From the NCBI GenBank assembly GCA_910577155.1, contig CAJTMS010000013.1, positions 1 to 38,932 of the forward strand: DNA of 38,932 nt, written 5' to 3'. Shown piece by piece: positions 31,456 to 38,932 of the stretch. Position 1 is the first letter of the stretch. Each line of letters starts with the position of its first letter. The notes beneath the pieces are model-generated. The model was not told the origin of the DNA. It was given only the letters and a program-made list of their open reading frames with translations, and did not search any database. The stretch is from an uncultured Mailhella sp. (GTDB taxonomy: Bacteria; Desulfobacterota; Desulfovibrionia; Desulfovibrionales; Desulfovibrionaceae). A program made the translations under genes and the position numbers.

Positions 31456-31803
31456 ATGGCTAAAGATGACATTAATGCTTTTATGGGAGCAGGGACATTT
31501 TTTACAGGAAAATTATCCTTCCAAGGTGCTGTTCGGATTGACGGACAGTTTGTTGGTGAAATTGAATCTGACGGCATCCTTATGCTTGGGAAAGATTCTA
31601 AAATCGAGGGAACTGTGAACGTCGGGGAAATGAACCTTTCCGGCAGTTTTACCGGGGATGTGGTTGCCAAAAGAAATGTGACTATTCACAGAGATGGTAT
31701 TTTAAAAGGTAAAATCCAATGCCCTTCTTTGGTTGTTGAGGACGGCGGGATTTTGGACGGTACTATCCAAATGCTCAAGAAAGAACCGGAAGTTCAAGAA
31801 TAG
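31456..31803 (+). CDS. Bactofilin (polymer-forming cytoskeletal protein)
   Basis: A 115-residue protein made almost wholly of the bactofilin (DUF583) beta-helix. Repeats of about 17 residues run GAVRIDGQFVGEIESDGIL, then IEGTVNVGEMNLSGSFTGD, then KGKIQCPSLVVEDGGILDG. The short tails MAKDDINAFMG and KKEPEVQE fit the family. Bactofilins self-assemble without nucleotide and often place cell-wall enzymes. The position directly after rodA (13 bp) supports a role with the shape complex. ATG 31456 follows AGAGGAG (31441-31447). The atp operon promoter follows it. Confidence 0.92.
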   Translation: MAKDDINAFMGAGTFFTGKLSFQGAVRIDGQFVGEIESDGILMLGKDSKIEGTVNVGEMNLSGSFTGDVVAKRNVTIHRDGILKGKIQCPSLVVEDGGILDGTIQMLKKEPEVQE

Positions 31804-31831
31804 GCAAAGAAATTAGGTTGTGTTATTTATA

Positions 31832-31858
31832 TTGACACATGTCGAAAAAAAGTATATT
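31832..31858 (+). promoter_or_regulatory. Promoter of the ATP synthase operon
   Basis: TTGACA (31832-31837), a 15-bp spacer and TATATT (31853-31858); TATTTT at 17 bp is an alternative -10. It lies 29 bp after the bactofilin stop and about 40 bp before the first atp start. Confidence 0.65.
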
Positions 31859-31897
31859 TTATAAAAAATAATTTTGGCTTATGAGAAAGGATTTTAT

Positions 31898-32317
31898 ATG
31901 AGTATAAGTCTTGATATTACTTTTTTAATACAATTAATTAACTTTTTTATTTCGCTGCTTATTATTCATTCTCTTATTATTAAGCCAATCCGCGGGGTTA
32001 TTGCCCGCCGCAAATCCATTATTGACGCTGATAATAAAGATACTGAAAACTTCACACAATCTATGAAAGATCATAATCTTCAATATGAAGAACGTCTGAA
32101 TGCCGTTCGCTCTAAAATAGCTGAGGAGCGTGATGCATATAAGAAAAGTGCTGAAGATGCTGCCCGTGGTGTGCTTGGAAAAGCAAACGATGAGGCTCGT
32201 GTTATTCGTCAGGAATCAACACAAAAAATCCAAAGTGAAAGCCGGGAAGCTTTGCAGGCTTTACAGGCAAATGTTTCTGCTTTTTCCAAAGAAGCATTGG
32301 CAAAAATTTTAGCATAA
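31898..32317 (+). CDS. ATP synthase F0 subunit b'
   Basis: A 139-residue b-type stalk subunit: an N-terminal membrane helix (FLIQLINFFISLLIIHSL), then one long charged helix. The turn after the membrane segment is IIKPIRGVIARRKSII, the usual b-subunit signature. The peripheral stalk in this group is a b/b' heterodimer, and the next gene codes for the partner. ATG 31898 follows AAAGGA; the longer reading from a TTG at 31874 is not needed. The gene opens a seven-gene operon. Confidence 0.92.
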   Translation: MSISLDITFLIQLINFFISLLIIHSLIIKPIRGVIARRKSIIDADNKDTENFTQSMKDHNLQYEERLNAVRSKIAEERDAYKKSAEDAARGVLGKANDEARVIRQESTQKIQSESREALQALQANVSAFSKEALAKILA

Positions 32318-32338
32318 TCACTTTTTTAGGGGTGTTAC

Positions 32339-32896
32339 GTGAAATATCTCAGTTCTTTCGCATTTGTTGTTTTATTTTGTGCCGCTGCTGATTTTGCTTA
32401 TGCATCAGAAGGGCACGGGCTTCCTTGGGGAAACTTTGCGCTAAGAGTTTTAAACTTTGCCATTTTTATTGGTATTATTTGGTATGCTGCCGGAAAGCTT
32501 ATCAAAAATTTCCTTGCCAAACATCAGGCACAGGTTAAAGAAGATTTAGAAACTGCAAAGGCTTTAAAACAACAGGCTGAACATAATTTATCCCTTGCTG
32601 AAGATCGTCTTCGCTCTGTTGAAGCAGAATGTACAAAACTTCTTGAAGAAGGTAAAAAACAAGCAGAAACAATTAAAGCTGTCATTATAGCTGATGCACA
32701 AAAGCAGGCTGAACGTATTGTCGAACAGGCAAAGCTTGCTGCTGAACAGGATGTGCACAGTGAAGTACAAAAAATTAAAGCACAAATGGCAGATGAAATT
32801 GTCAAAACAATGGAAAAAGAAATTGTGTCACGCTTAGATGCAGGTGCACACAATGCTTTAATAGAAAAATCCTTATCAAAGGTAGTGTTCTCATGA
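32339..32896 (+). CDS. atpF: ATP synthase F0 subunit b
   Basis: A 185-residue subunit b with GTG start at 32339 (AGGGG upstream). Before the normal membrane helix (LRVLNFAIFIGIIWYAAGKL) is a signal-peptide-like segment ending YAYASEG-type residues (here FAYASEGHG). This extra segment is common in b subunits of Deltaproteobacteria and probably cleaved. The rest is a long helix. The ATGA overlap with atpH (32893) couples translation. Confidence 0.93.
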   Translation: MKYLSSFAFVVLFCAAADFAYASEGHGLPWGNFALRVLNFAIFIGIIWYAAGKLIKNFLAKHQAQVKEDLETAKALKQQAEHNLSLAEDRLRSVEAECTKLLEEGKKQAETIKAVIIADAQKQAERIVEQAKLAAEQDVHSEVQKIKAQMADEIVKTMEKEIVSRLDAGAHNALIEKSLSKVVFS

Positions 32897-33438
32897 TTGG
32901 TAATGCAGTATCAAGGCGTTATGCAAGTGCGTTATTTAACTTAGGAAAAGAAAAAGGTGAACTGGATACTTTTGCTGAGTCTTTAACTGCTTTTGCCTCT
33001 GCTATTGAAGAAAATGTTCAATTAAAAGAATTAATGATGAACCCTGTCATTACGCATGATGAAAAAAAATCCATTGTCATGGGTGTGCTGGGACTTTGCA
33101 AGGCAGGTACAACGGAAAAAAACTTTTTCTCACTGCTTGCCGACAAAGGAAGGCTTGCATTAATTCCTGCAATTATAGCTGATTTTAAGGCAATACTTGA
33201 TGACGCAAAAGGTATTAGCCGTGGACTTGTTACCACAGCTATTGAACTTGACAATACAAAAAAGTCTGAGATTATTTCTCAGCTTGAAAAACAAACTGGT
33301 CGTAAGCTTGATTTGTCCTATGCTGTTGACCCCAAAATTTTAGGCGGCATTGTTCTGAAAGTGGGTGATATTGTTTATGACGCAAGTTTACGTGCGCAGC
33401 TTGATAACCTCAGAGAATCCATCAAGAGGGGTGAGTAG
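32893..33438 (+). CDS. atpH: ATP synthase F1 subunit delta
   Basis: A 181-residue subunit that joins the peripheral stalk to the top of the F1 hexamer. Typical parts are the N-terminal VSRRYASALFNLGKEKG, the central KNFFSLLADKGRLALIP, and the C-terminal LDLSYAVDPKILGGIVLKVG with DASLRAQLDNLRESI. Length is standard. It overlaps atpF by 4 bp and precedes atpA by 3 bp. Confidence 0.95.
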   Translation: MIGNAVSRRYASALFNLGKEKGELDTFAESLTAFASAIEENVQLKELMMNPVITHDEKKSIVMGVLGLCKAGTTEKNFFSLLADKGRLALIPAIIADFKAILDDAKGISRGLVTTAIELDNTKKSEIISQLEKQTGRKLDLSYAVDPKILGGIVLKVGDIVYDASLRAQLDNLRESIKRGE

Positions 33439-33441
33439 GCC

Positions 33442-34956
33442 ATGCAAATAAAGGCTGAAGAAATTAGTAAAATTATTGAAGAACAAATCCGCAATTACGA
33501 CCAGAAAGTCGAAATGAGCGAAACCGGTACCGTGCTCTATGTCGGTGACGGTATTGCTCGTGTTTACGGTGTTCAAAATGCTATGGCCATGGAACTTCTT
33601 GAGTTCCCAGGTGGTCTTATGGGAATGGTGCTCAACCTGGAAGAGGACAACGTTGGTGTTGCTCTTTTAGGTGATGACAGAGCCATTAAAGAAGGTGACC
33701 CGGTAAAACGTACGGGTAAAATCTTCTCTGTTCCGGTTGGTGAAGCTGTTACAGGTCGTGTTTTAAACCCGCTCGGTCAGCCGCTTGACGGTTTGGGACC
33801 TGTTGAATCATCTGAAACACGTCCGGTTGAACTTAAAGCTCCTGGTCTTATGTCACGGAAAAGTGTTCATGAACCAATGGTAACCGGTATTAAAGCCATT
33901 GATGCTATTACGCCTATCGGACGCGGTCAGCGTGAGCTTATTATTGGTGACCGTCAGGTTGGTAAAACCGCAGTATGTGTCGATGCCATTTTAGCACAGA
34001 AAAATACTGATGTGCATTGTTTCTATGTTGCAATCGGGCAAAAACAATCCACAGTTGCTCTTGTTGCTGAAAAACTCCGTCAGCACGGTGCAATGGCATA
34101 TACCACCATTATTTCCGCATCTGCTTCAGAATCAGCTCCGCTCCAATACATTGCCGCATATGCAGGCTGTACTATGGCTGAATACTACAGAGACAGCGGT
34201 AAACACGCTCTCATTATTTATGACGACTTGTCAAAACAGGCTGTTGCCTATCGTCAAATGTCACTTCTTCTCCGCCGTCCTCCGGGACGTGAAGCATTCC
34301 CCGGTGACGTTTTCTACTTGCACTCACGTTTACTTGAACGTGCTGCTAAACTTTCCGATGAACTTGGCGGCGGCTCCCTTACCGCTCTTCCTGTTATCGA
34401 AACGCAGGCAGGAGACGTTTCAGCATATATTCCAACCAACGTAATTTCTATTACAGACGGTCAGGTTTTCCTTGAATCCAACCTCTTCAACGCAGGTATC
34501 CGTCCCGCTATTAACGTTGGTATTTCTGTTTCACGTGTTGGTGGGGCAGCCCAAATCAAAGCAATGAAACAAGTTGCCGGTACGCTTCGTCTTGACCTTG
34601 CTCAATACCGTGAAATGGCTGCTTTTGCTCAATTTGGTTCTGACCTTGACAAAGCAACAAAAGCAACACTTGACCGTGGAGCCAGAATGACAGAACTTTT
34701 GAAACAACCGCAATATCAACCCATGCCGACTGAAGAGCAGGTTGCGTCTATTTTTTCAGCAGCTCGCGGCTTTTTAGATGATATTGAAGTTGCCGATGTT
34801 CTTCCTTTTGAAGCTGGTCTTTTGGAACATTTACGTACTGTAAAAGCTGATATTTTAGCTGATATCCGTGAACGTAAACAAATTGATAAAGATTTGGAAG
34901 AACGTTTAAGTTCAGCCATTAAAGAGTTCAAAGCATCTTTTGTGGCACGGAGGTAA
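33442..34956 (+). CDS. atpA: ATP synthase F1 subunit alpha
   Basis: A 504-residue non-catalytic nucleotide-binding subunit of the F1 hexamer. Walker A is GDRQVGKT (residues 169-176). The family section PAINVGISVSRVGGAAQ is intact, with the arginine finger in SVSRVG. The N-terminal barrel and C-terminal helical domain (ending FKASFVARR) have normal lengths. The codon use is more even than that of neighbours, as expected for a highly expressed gene. It starts 3 bp after atpH. Confidence 0.98.
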   Translation: MQIKAEEISKIIEEQIRNYDQKVEMSETGTVLYVGDGIARVYGVQNAMAMELLEFPGGLMGMVLNLEEDNVGVALLGDDRAIKEGDPVKRTGKIFSVPVGEAVTGRVLNPLGQPLDGLGPVESSETRPVELKAPGLMSRKSVHEPMVTGIKAIDAITPIGRGQRELIIGDRQVGKTAVCVDAILAQKNTDVHCFYVAIGQKQSTVALVAEKLRQHGAMAYTTIISASASESAPLQYIAAYAGCTMAEYYRDSGKHALIIYDDLSKQAVAYRQMSLLLRRPPGREAFPGDVFYLHSRLLERAAKLSDELGGGSLTALPVIETQAGDVSAYIPTNVISITDGQVFLESNLFNAGIRPAINVGISVSRVGGAAQIKAMKQVAGTLRLDLAQYREMAAFAQFGSDLDKATKATLDRGARMTELLKQPQYQPMPTEEQVASIFSAARGFLDDIEVADVLPFEAGLLEHLRTVKADILADIRERKQIDKDLEERLSSAIKEFKASFVARR

Positions 34957-34959
34957 TTT

Positions 34960-35835
34960 ATGCCTTCCTTAAAAGATGTTAAACTGCAAATAGCCGGCGT
35001 TAAAAAAACGAAGCAAATTACCCGGGCAATGGGAATGGTTGCTTCTGCCGGCTTACGTGGTGCACAGCAACGTATTGAACGGTTCCGTCCTTATGCGAAT
35101 AAGTTTAATACCATGTTGTCTGACTTAGCAGCCCGTACTGAAGGGGCGGATCATGCTCTTTTAGAAAACCATGAGGAAAAGAAGAACGTGCTGATTTTGC
35201 TTGTTACTTCCGACCGTGGCTTATGCGGTGCTTTTAATGTCAATTTAATAAATACTGCATTAAAATTAGCAAAAGCAAAAGAAAGTGAAGGAAAAGCCGT
35301 TTCTTTTATTTGTGTCGGTCGGAAAGGCCGTGACGCTGTAAGAAAAACCGGTTTCCAAGTTCTTTCTGCTATGACTGATGTTATGGGAAGTCTGAATTTT
35401 CAGGTGGCTACAACTATCGGAAATACCGTTTCTCATAATTATACAGAATATAATGCTGATGAAGTGTATTTAGTTTATAGTGAATTTGTGAGTATGTCCC
35501 GTCAGGTTCCTACAAGTATGGCTCTTTTGCCCGTTGTGCCTTCTGAAAAAGAAGAAGATGCAAATGCAGGCATTGAGTATGTATATGAACCCAATGTCGG
35601 AGTTTTGCTTGCGGAACTTTTACCGCGTTATTTGAATGTTCAAATTTATCGCGGTTTATTGGACAATTTTGCCAGTGAAAACGCTGCTCGTATGTTTGCT
35701 ATGAACAATGCAACCAATAACTGTGATGAAATGATTGGCTCGCTCACCTTGTTATACAACAAAACAAGACAAACAGCCATTACCAATGAACTCATGGATA
35801 TTGTAGGCGGCGCAAATGCGTTGCAAAGCCAGTAA
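34960..35835 (+). CDS. atpG: ATP synthase F1 subunit gamma
   Basis: A 291-residue rotor-shaft subunit. The N-terminal helix SLKDVKLQIAGVKKTKQITRAMGMVAS and the C-terminal helix (TLLYNKTRQTAITNELMDIVGGANAL) pair in the centre of F1. The conserved SDRGLCGAFN lies between them. GGAGG precedes the ATG, 3 bp after atpA. Length and motifs are standard. Confidence 0.97.
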   Translation: MPSLKDVKLQIAGVKKTKQITRAMGMVASAGLRGAQQRIERFRPYANKFNTMLSDLAARTEGADHALLENHEEKKNVLILLVTSDRGLCGAFNVNLINTALKLAKAKESEGKAVSFICVGRKGRDAVRKTGFQVLSAMTDVMGSLNFQVATTIGNTVSHNYTEYNADEVYLVYSEFVSMSRQVPTSMALLPVVPSEKEEDANAGIEYVYEPNVGVLLAELLPRYLNVQIYRGLLDNFASENAARMFAMNNATNNCDEMIGSLTLLYNKTRQTAITNELMDIVGGANALQSQ

Positions 35836-35851
35836 GTAGGAGCTTTGAAGT

Positions 35852-37267
35852 ATGACAGGTAATAAAGGTCATATAGTACAGGTTATCGGTGCTGTTGTTG
35901 ACGTTGCTTTCCCTGAAGGTCAGCTTCCCAACATCTTAAACGCACTTGTCATTAATAACCCGAATAACACAGATGCCCCGGAACTTGTTTGTGAAGTTGC
36001 ACAGCATCTTGGTAATAATATTGTAAGAACAATTGCTATGGACTCAACCGACGGTTTGGTTCGCGGCATGGAAGCAGTTGATACAAACTCTCCCATTATG
36101 GCTCCTGTTGGCAAAGCAGCAGTAGGTCGTATTTTGAACGTTGTCGGGAAGGCTGTTGATGGTTTTGGCGAAGTAAACGCTGATAAATATCTTCCTATTC
36201 ACCGAGCTGCTCCGGTTTTCACAGAACTCAATACCAAAGTTGAACTTTTGGAAACAGGTATTAAAGTTCTCGACCTTTTGGTTCCCTTCCCGAAAGGGGG
36301 TAAAATCGGTCTCTTTGGCGGCGCAGGTGTTGGTAAAACCGTTGTTCTTATGGAACTTGTTAACAACATTGCAAAACAACACGGCGGTAACTCCGTCTTT
36401 GCAGGTGTTGGTGAACGTACCCGTGAAGGGAACGACATGTACCATGAACTCAAGGACGCCGGCGTTTTGGAAAGAGCAGTTCTGGTGTATGGTCAAATGA
36501 ACGAACCTCCGGGGGCGCGTGCTCGTGTTGCTTTGACCGCTCTTGCTTGTGCTGAATATTTCCGTGATGATGAAAACCAAGACGTTCTTCTCTTCATTGA
36601 TAATATTTTCCGTTTCACACAAGCAGGCTCAGAAGTATCTGCACTTTTAGGACGTATGCCGTCAGCCGTTGGTTATCAGCCAACTCTTGGTACTGACCTT
36701 GGCGGTTTGCAGGAACGTATTACTTCAACAGCGAACGGATCCATTACGTCGGTTCAGGCAGTTTATGTTCCTGCCGACGACTTGACCGACCCTGCTCCTG
36801 CTACAACATTTGCACACTTGGACGGTACGCTTGTTCTTTCCCGTGCAATTTCTGAGCTTGGTATTTATCCTGCTGTTGACCCGCTTGACTCTACCTCCCG
36901 TATTCTTGACCCGCAAGTTGTTGGTGAAGAACATTATTCTATTGCTCGTCAAGTGCAAATGGTTCTGCAAAAGTATAAAGACCTTCAAGATATTATTGCA
37001 ATTCTTGGTATGGATGAACTTTCTGATGACGATAAAGTTACTGTTGCACGTGCAAGACGTATCCAGCGTTTCTTGTCTCAACCATTCCACGTTGCAGAAG
37101 TATTTACAGGAACACCCGGTGTTTATGTAAAACTTGAAGATACGATTAAAGCGTTCAAAGGTCTTTTGAGTGGTGAATACGATTACCTTTCTGAAAATGA
37201 CGTTTACATGGTAGGCGGCATTGAAATGGCAATCGAAAAATATAATAAGCGTCAAGCTCAAGCATAA
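35852..37267 (+). CDS. atpD: ATP synthase F1 subunit beta
   Basis: A 471-residue catalytic subunit. Walker A is GGAGVGKT (residues about 157-163), the catalytic glutamate lies in GVGERTREGND, and Walker B is DVLLFIDNIFRF. The DELSEED-like section, which touches the gamma shaft, reads MDELSDDD here. GTAGGAG lies before the ATG. Together with alpha it forms the hexamer that makes or hydrolyses ATP. A long antisense reading frame over its end is a shadow. Confidence 0.98.
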   Translation: MTGNKGHIVQVIGAVVDVAFPEGQLPNILNALVINNPNNTDAPELVCEVAQHLGNNIVRTIAMDSTDGLVRGMEAVDTNSPIMAPVGKAAVGRILNVVGKAVDGFGEVNADKYLPIHRAAPVFTELNTKVELLETGIKVLDLLVPFPKGGKIGLFGGAGVGKTVVLMELVNNIAKQHGGNSVFAGVGERTREGNDMYHELKDAGVLERAVLVYGQMNEPPGARARVALTALACAEYFRDDENQDVLLFIDNIFRFTQAGSEVSALLGRMPSAVGYQPTLGTDLGGLQERITSTANGSITSVQAVYVPADDLTDPAPATTFAHLDGTLVLSRAISELGIYPAVDPLDSTSRILDPQVVGEEHYSIARQVQMVLQKYKDLQDIIAILGMDELSDDDKVTVARARRIQRFLSQPFHVAEVFTGTPGVYVKLEDTIKAFKGLLSGEYDYLSENDVYMVGGIEMAIEKYNKRQAQA

Positions 37268-37327
37268 TGTTTTCTGTCCCTGCCTTATTGTTGGGGAGGG
37301 GCGGAAATATAAGCATAGGAGATAGCA

Positions 37328-37732
37328 ATGGCTGCACTTCGTCTTGAAATAGTAACCCCTGATCAAGTGGTGCTCAGCACTGACGTTGATTATGTCGGGG
37401 CTCCTGGTGTAGATGGCGAATTCGGTGTTCTTGCTGGTCATATTCCTTTGCTTACTGCTCTTAGTATTGGCATTTTAGTCTATAGAATTGGTAATAAAGA
37501 TTATACGGCTTTTATTGCTGGTGGTTTTGCTGAAGTAGCGGATAATAAAGTTTCTATTTTAGCACAGGCTGCTGAATTGTCAGAAAATATTGATGTTGAA
37601 CGAGCAGAAAAAGCAAAAGCTCGAGCAGAAGAACGTTTACAACTTGCAAAGCAGCAGGACGGCATTGACGTTGTCAGAGCAGAAAATGCAATGAAACGTG
37701 CTTTAACCCGCTTGCGTGCAGCAGGTAAATAG
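37328..37732 (+). CDS. atpC: ATP synthase F1 subunit epsilon
   Basis: A 134-residue subunit. The beta-sandwich half has RLEIVTPDQVVLSTDVDYV and GEFGVLAGHIPLLTAL, and the helical half is EKAKARAEERLQLA followed by AENAMKRALTRLRAA. It is part of the rotor and can inhibit ATP hydrolysis. It is last in the operon. The 60-bp gap from atpD holds a weak hairpin (37278-37300) and the ribosome site AGGAG. A strong terminator follows. Confidence 0.95.
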   Translation: MAALRLEIVTPDQVVLSTDVDYVGAPGVDGEFGVLAGHIPLLTALSIGILVYRIGNKDYTAFIAGGFAEVADNKVSILAQAAELSENIDVERAEKAKARAEERLQLAKQQDGIDVVRAENAMKRALTRLRAAGK

Positions 37733-37761
37733 TTTCATAACTATTTATTTGTACTCTTTTA

Positions 37762-37802
37762 CCCCTTTTATTGTAAAGACAATAAGAGGGGCTTTATTTT
37801 TA
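37762..37802 (+). terminator. Terminator of the ATP synthase operon
   Basis: CCCCTTTTATTGT (37762-37774) pairs with ACAATAAGAGGGG (37779-37791) through 13 pairs including one G-U, around AAAG. CTTTATTTTTAA follows. It starts 30 bp after the atpC stop. Confidence 0.88.
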
Positions 37803-38298
37803 ATTCGTTGAGCTTAGTGTGTTATTTTATGGTTTTTCGTTTTGTTATGGAAAGAGGTTGATGAACAAATAAATTTTTTCAATTGCAAAAAGTAATCTTG
37901 TTTTTATGAAAGAAAAACAGATAATGTGGGGGTTTGGGGAAGCGGCAGCTGTTTGCGAGTGAACGAGCTCTACGGACAGCGACAGCAGAGCTCATCATTT
38001 CCCCCATAAAAAAGTATAACTGTAAATTTTTGTAATTAAATCTAATTATTATAAAATCAACCTAATACTATGATAAAGCGTTTATTTTATATCTTGACTT
38101 TTTATCAAATAAATGCAAATTAACAAAATTATCTTTATTGATATGTAAAATTTGACAAGAACTAATCTTAAAGAATGTGCCGTAGATAAAAAGTTTCGAT
38201 AGTTTTGATTTTTGTATTTGTAAGTGGTTATGATTAGTATTCTGGTTGGTTATTTTACACGGCTTTAATAAGAATACTTGAAAAGGAAAATAGTTGTT
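37803..38298. other. Gene-poor stretch before the PagL-like gene
   Basis: About 500 bp without a credible gene. The first part holds a GC-rich structured element (37927-38006). The remainder is very AT-rich, with isolated TTGACT (near 38095) and TTGACA (38152-38157) hexamers that could be -35 elements. No convincing -10 was paired with them. Confidence 0.55.
37927..38006. other. GC-rich structured element (possible small RNA or dispersed repeat)
   Basis: An 80-bp island of about 59% GC in DNA of roughly 25 to 30% GC. The ends TGGGGG (37927-37932) and CCCCCA (38001-38006) pair. Inside, two GAGCTC palindromes (37965-37970 and 37988-37993) can pair with each other, and GCTGT can pair with either of two ACAGC copies. 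There is no T-run on the plus strand; on the minus strand the left flank is also not T-rich. It has no tRNA features. It may be a small RNA, or a copy of a REP-like dispersed element, which only a genome search can tell. Confidence 0.4.
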
Positions 38299-38829
38299 AT
38301 GAAGAAATTTTTTAAAATTTTTCTTTGTTTATTTGTTTTAATTGGAGCTCCAAGTCAGGCTTTTTCCGGTGAGTGGTGGCTTTTTGTCAGCGGCGGCGCA
38401 AGTGACCGCCAATCAGCTGCTGCTGATTTAACCTTACGCAGAACTTTTGATGCTGTTTATGAAAATGAAGAGCTTTCCATTCTTCCATTAGTAGAAATTT
38501 CTGCAAACTATATACGGAAAAATTCAAATAATGATTTTTGGAGCGGGACGCTTTCAGGCGGCGGATTAGCTGTTTTTAATCGGGAAGGAATATGGCGTCC
38601 TTATGCTTCTTTGACATTTGGCGGAGCTTTTTTTTCAGAAACAACATTTTATAATAAAAATTTTGGGATAAGCTTTCAATTCCGTACAAAGGGTGCAGTC
38701 GGTATTCAATTTGGGGATGATTTCAGGCACAGTATTCAAGCTGATTTTGCCCACTTTTCTAATGGTGGTATAAATGAGCATAATTCCGGAATAAATACCT
38801 ATTGTATTTCTTACGGTTTTCGTTTCTAA
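38299..38829 (+). CDS. PagL-like lipid A deacylase / acyloxyacyl hydrolase family protein
   Basis: A 176-residue outer-membrane beta-barrel protein. The signal peptide covers about residues 1-23 (cleaved near AFS), and the protein ends in Phe (SYGFRF), as barrel proteins do. The section ADFAHFSNGGI carries the His152 and Ser154 pair of PagL-type enzymes, which remove the 3-O acyl chain from lipid A. In the PagL of Pseudomonas, as I recall it, a Glu completes the triad within a following N-x-G-x-E; here the aligned position is Asn166, with Glu160 nearby. Activity is therefore uncertain. ATG 38299 is chosen over TTG 38278 because AAGGA (38283-38287) precedes it. It stands alone. Confidence 0.75.
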   Translation: MKKFFKIFLCLFVLIGAPSQAFSGEWWLFVSGGASDRQSAAADLTLRRTFDAVYENEELSILPLVEISANYIRKNSNNDFWSGTLSGGGLAVFNREGIWRPYASLTFGGAFFSETTFYNKNFGISFQFRTKGAVGIQFGDDFRHSIQADFAHFSNGGINEHNSGINTYCISYGFRF

Positions 38830-38855
38830 GAGAAGTAATATTATCAATATTTCCG

Positions 38856-38881
38856 GCTCCATGAGTTTATGGAGCTTTTTT
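38856..38881 (+). terminator. Terminator of the PagL-like gene
   Basis: GCTCCAT (38856-38862) and ATGGAGC (38869-38875) pair around GAGTTT, followed by TTTTTT. It starts 27 bp after the stop. Confidence 0.88.
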
Positions 38882-38932
38882 ATTTTAACAGGCTAAGTTA
38901 TAAAAGAAAGAAAACTATCTTTTGTATTTTAA

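Noticed and set aside
32339..32420. Signal-peptide-like N-terminus of ATP synthase subunit b taken as a fusion or wrong start
   Set aside because: Such an extra segment is common in subunit b of this bacterial group, and no better internal start with a ribosome site was seen.
36725..37441. 238-residue minus-strand reading frame over the end of atpD
   Set aside because: It lies antisense to strongly conserved atpD and atpC sequence, has no ribosome site or family resemblance, and is rich in Cys, Asn and Phe as antisense shadows usually are.
37927..38006. tRNA or other named RNA gene
   Set aside because: No cloverleaf, no CCA end and no T-loop sequence; the fold does not match a named RNA that I recognise.
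1..38932. CRISPR arrays, insertion sequences, integrases, prophage genes or restriction systems
   Set aside because: No spaced direct repeats of CRISPR type, no transposase or integrase motifs and no phage structural genes were found in any reading frame inspected.

Overview
The window looks like chromosome from an AT-rich member of the Desulfovibrionales (Desulfobacterota), roughly 40% GC by eye. The evidence is gene order and content. There is an F1 ATP synthase operon with two b-type subunits and no a or c subunit (b'-b-delta-alpha-gamma-beta-epsilon). It sits directly behind mreBCD-mrdA-rodA-bactofilin. A hemA / HemX-like / Met8-like siroheme cluster is also present, followed by ricT-metG. 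The proteins are Gram-negative in character: lipoboxes, a heptosyltransferase and a lipid A deacylase-like barrel. The assignment is inference, since no rRNA gene or other phylogenetic marker was examined.

Layout. (1) 1-6313: a six-gene co-directional cluster of exported proteins: two CsgG/FlgT-like periplasmic proteins, a DUF6844-like exported protein, and three lipoproteins (COG3014-like, YcfL-like, LpoB-like). Its upstream region holds an (AT)7 tract and a G-run dyad. (2) 6314-6909: a 596-bp gene-free stretch with a cluster of ATGCAT palindromes. (3) 6910-9548: acetyl-CoA synthetase and, convergent to it, a GNAT acetyltransferase. (4) 9583-12752: a MocR/PdxR-type regulator divergent from the vitamin B6 genes pdxS-pdxT, with two ATTGTATCA boxes 21 bp apart between them. 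(5) 12744-15416, minus strand: DUF456 protein, TrmJ-like methyltransferase and a GT9 glycosyltransferase in one tight operon. (6) 15565-18680: a DUF486 membrane protein, then tyrS, nadK and a small acidic protein on the minus strand. (7) 18772-21661: siroheme/heme genes ending at hemA. (8) 21719-22652, minus strand: an AT-rich methyltransferase gene split by a (TA)8 tract. (9) 22842-25924: ricT (PSP1) and metG. (10) 26011-31803: the cell-shape operon mreB-mreC-mreD-mrdA-rodA-bactofilin. (11) 31898-37732: the ATP synthase operon. (12) 37803-38829: a gene-poor region with a GC-rich structured element, then a PagL-like outer-membrane protein.

Most of the window is housekeeping. The points most worth a second look are these. 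The exported cluster at 200-6313 may be an undescribed envelope assembly or export system. The methyltransferase appears to be phase-variable and is currently out of frame. The PdxR-like regulator lacks the PLP-binding lysine (Lys to Glu). The siroheme and ricT genes have a -10 hexamer 6 nt before the ATG and no placed Shine-Dalgarno site, which suggests leaderless transcripts. Predicted -10 elements across the window favour TATACT, and several TTGACA promoters have an unusually short 15-bp spacer.
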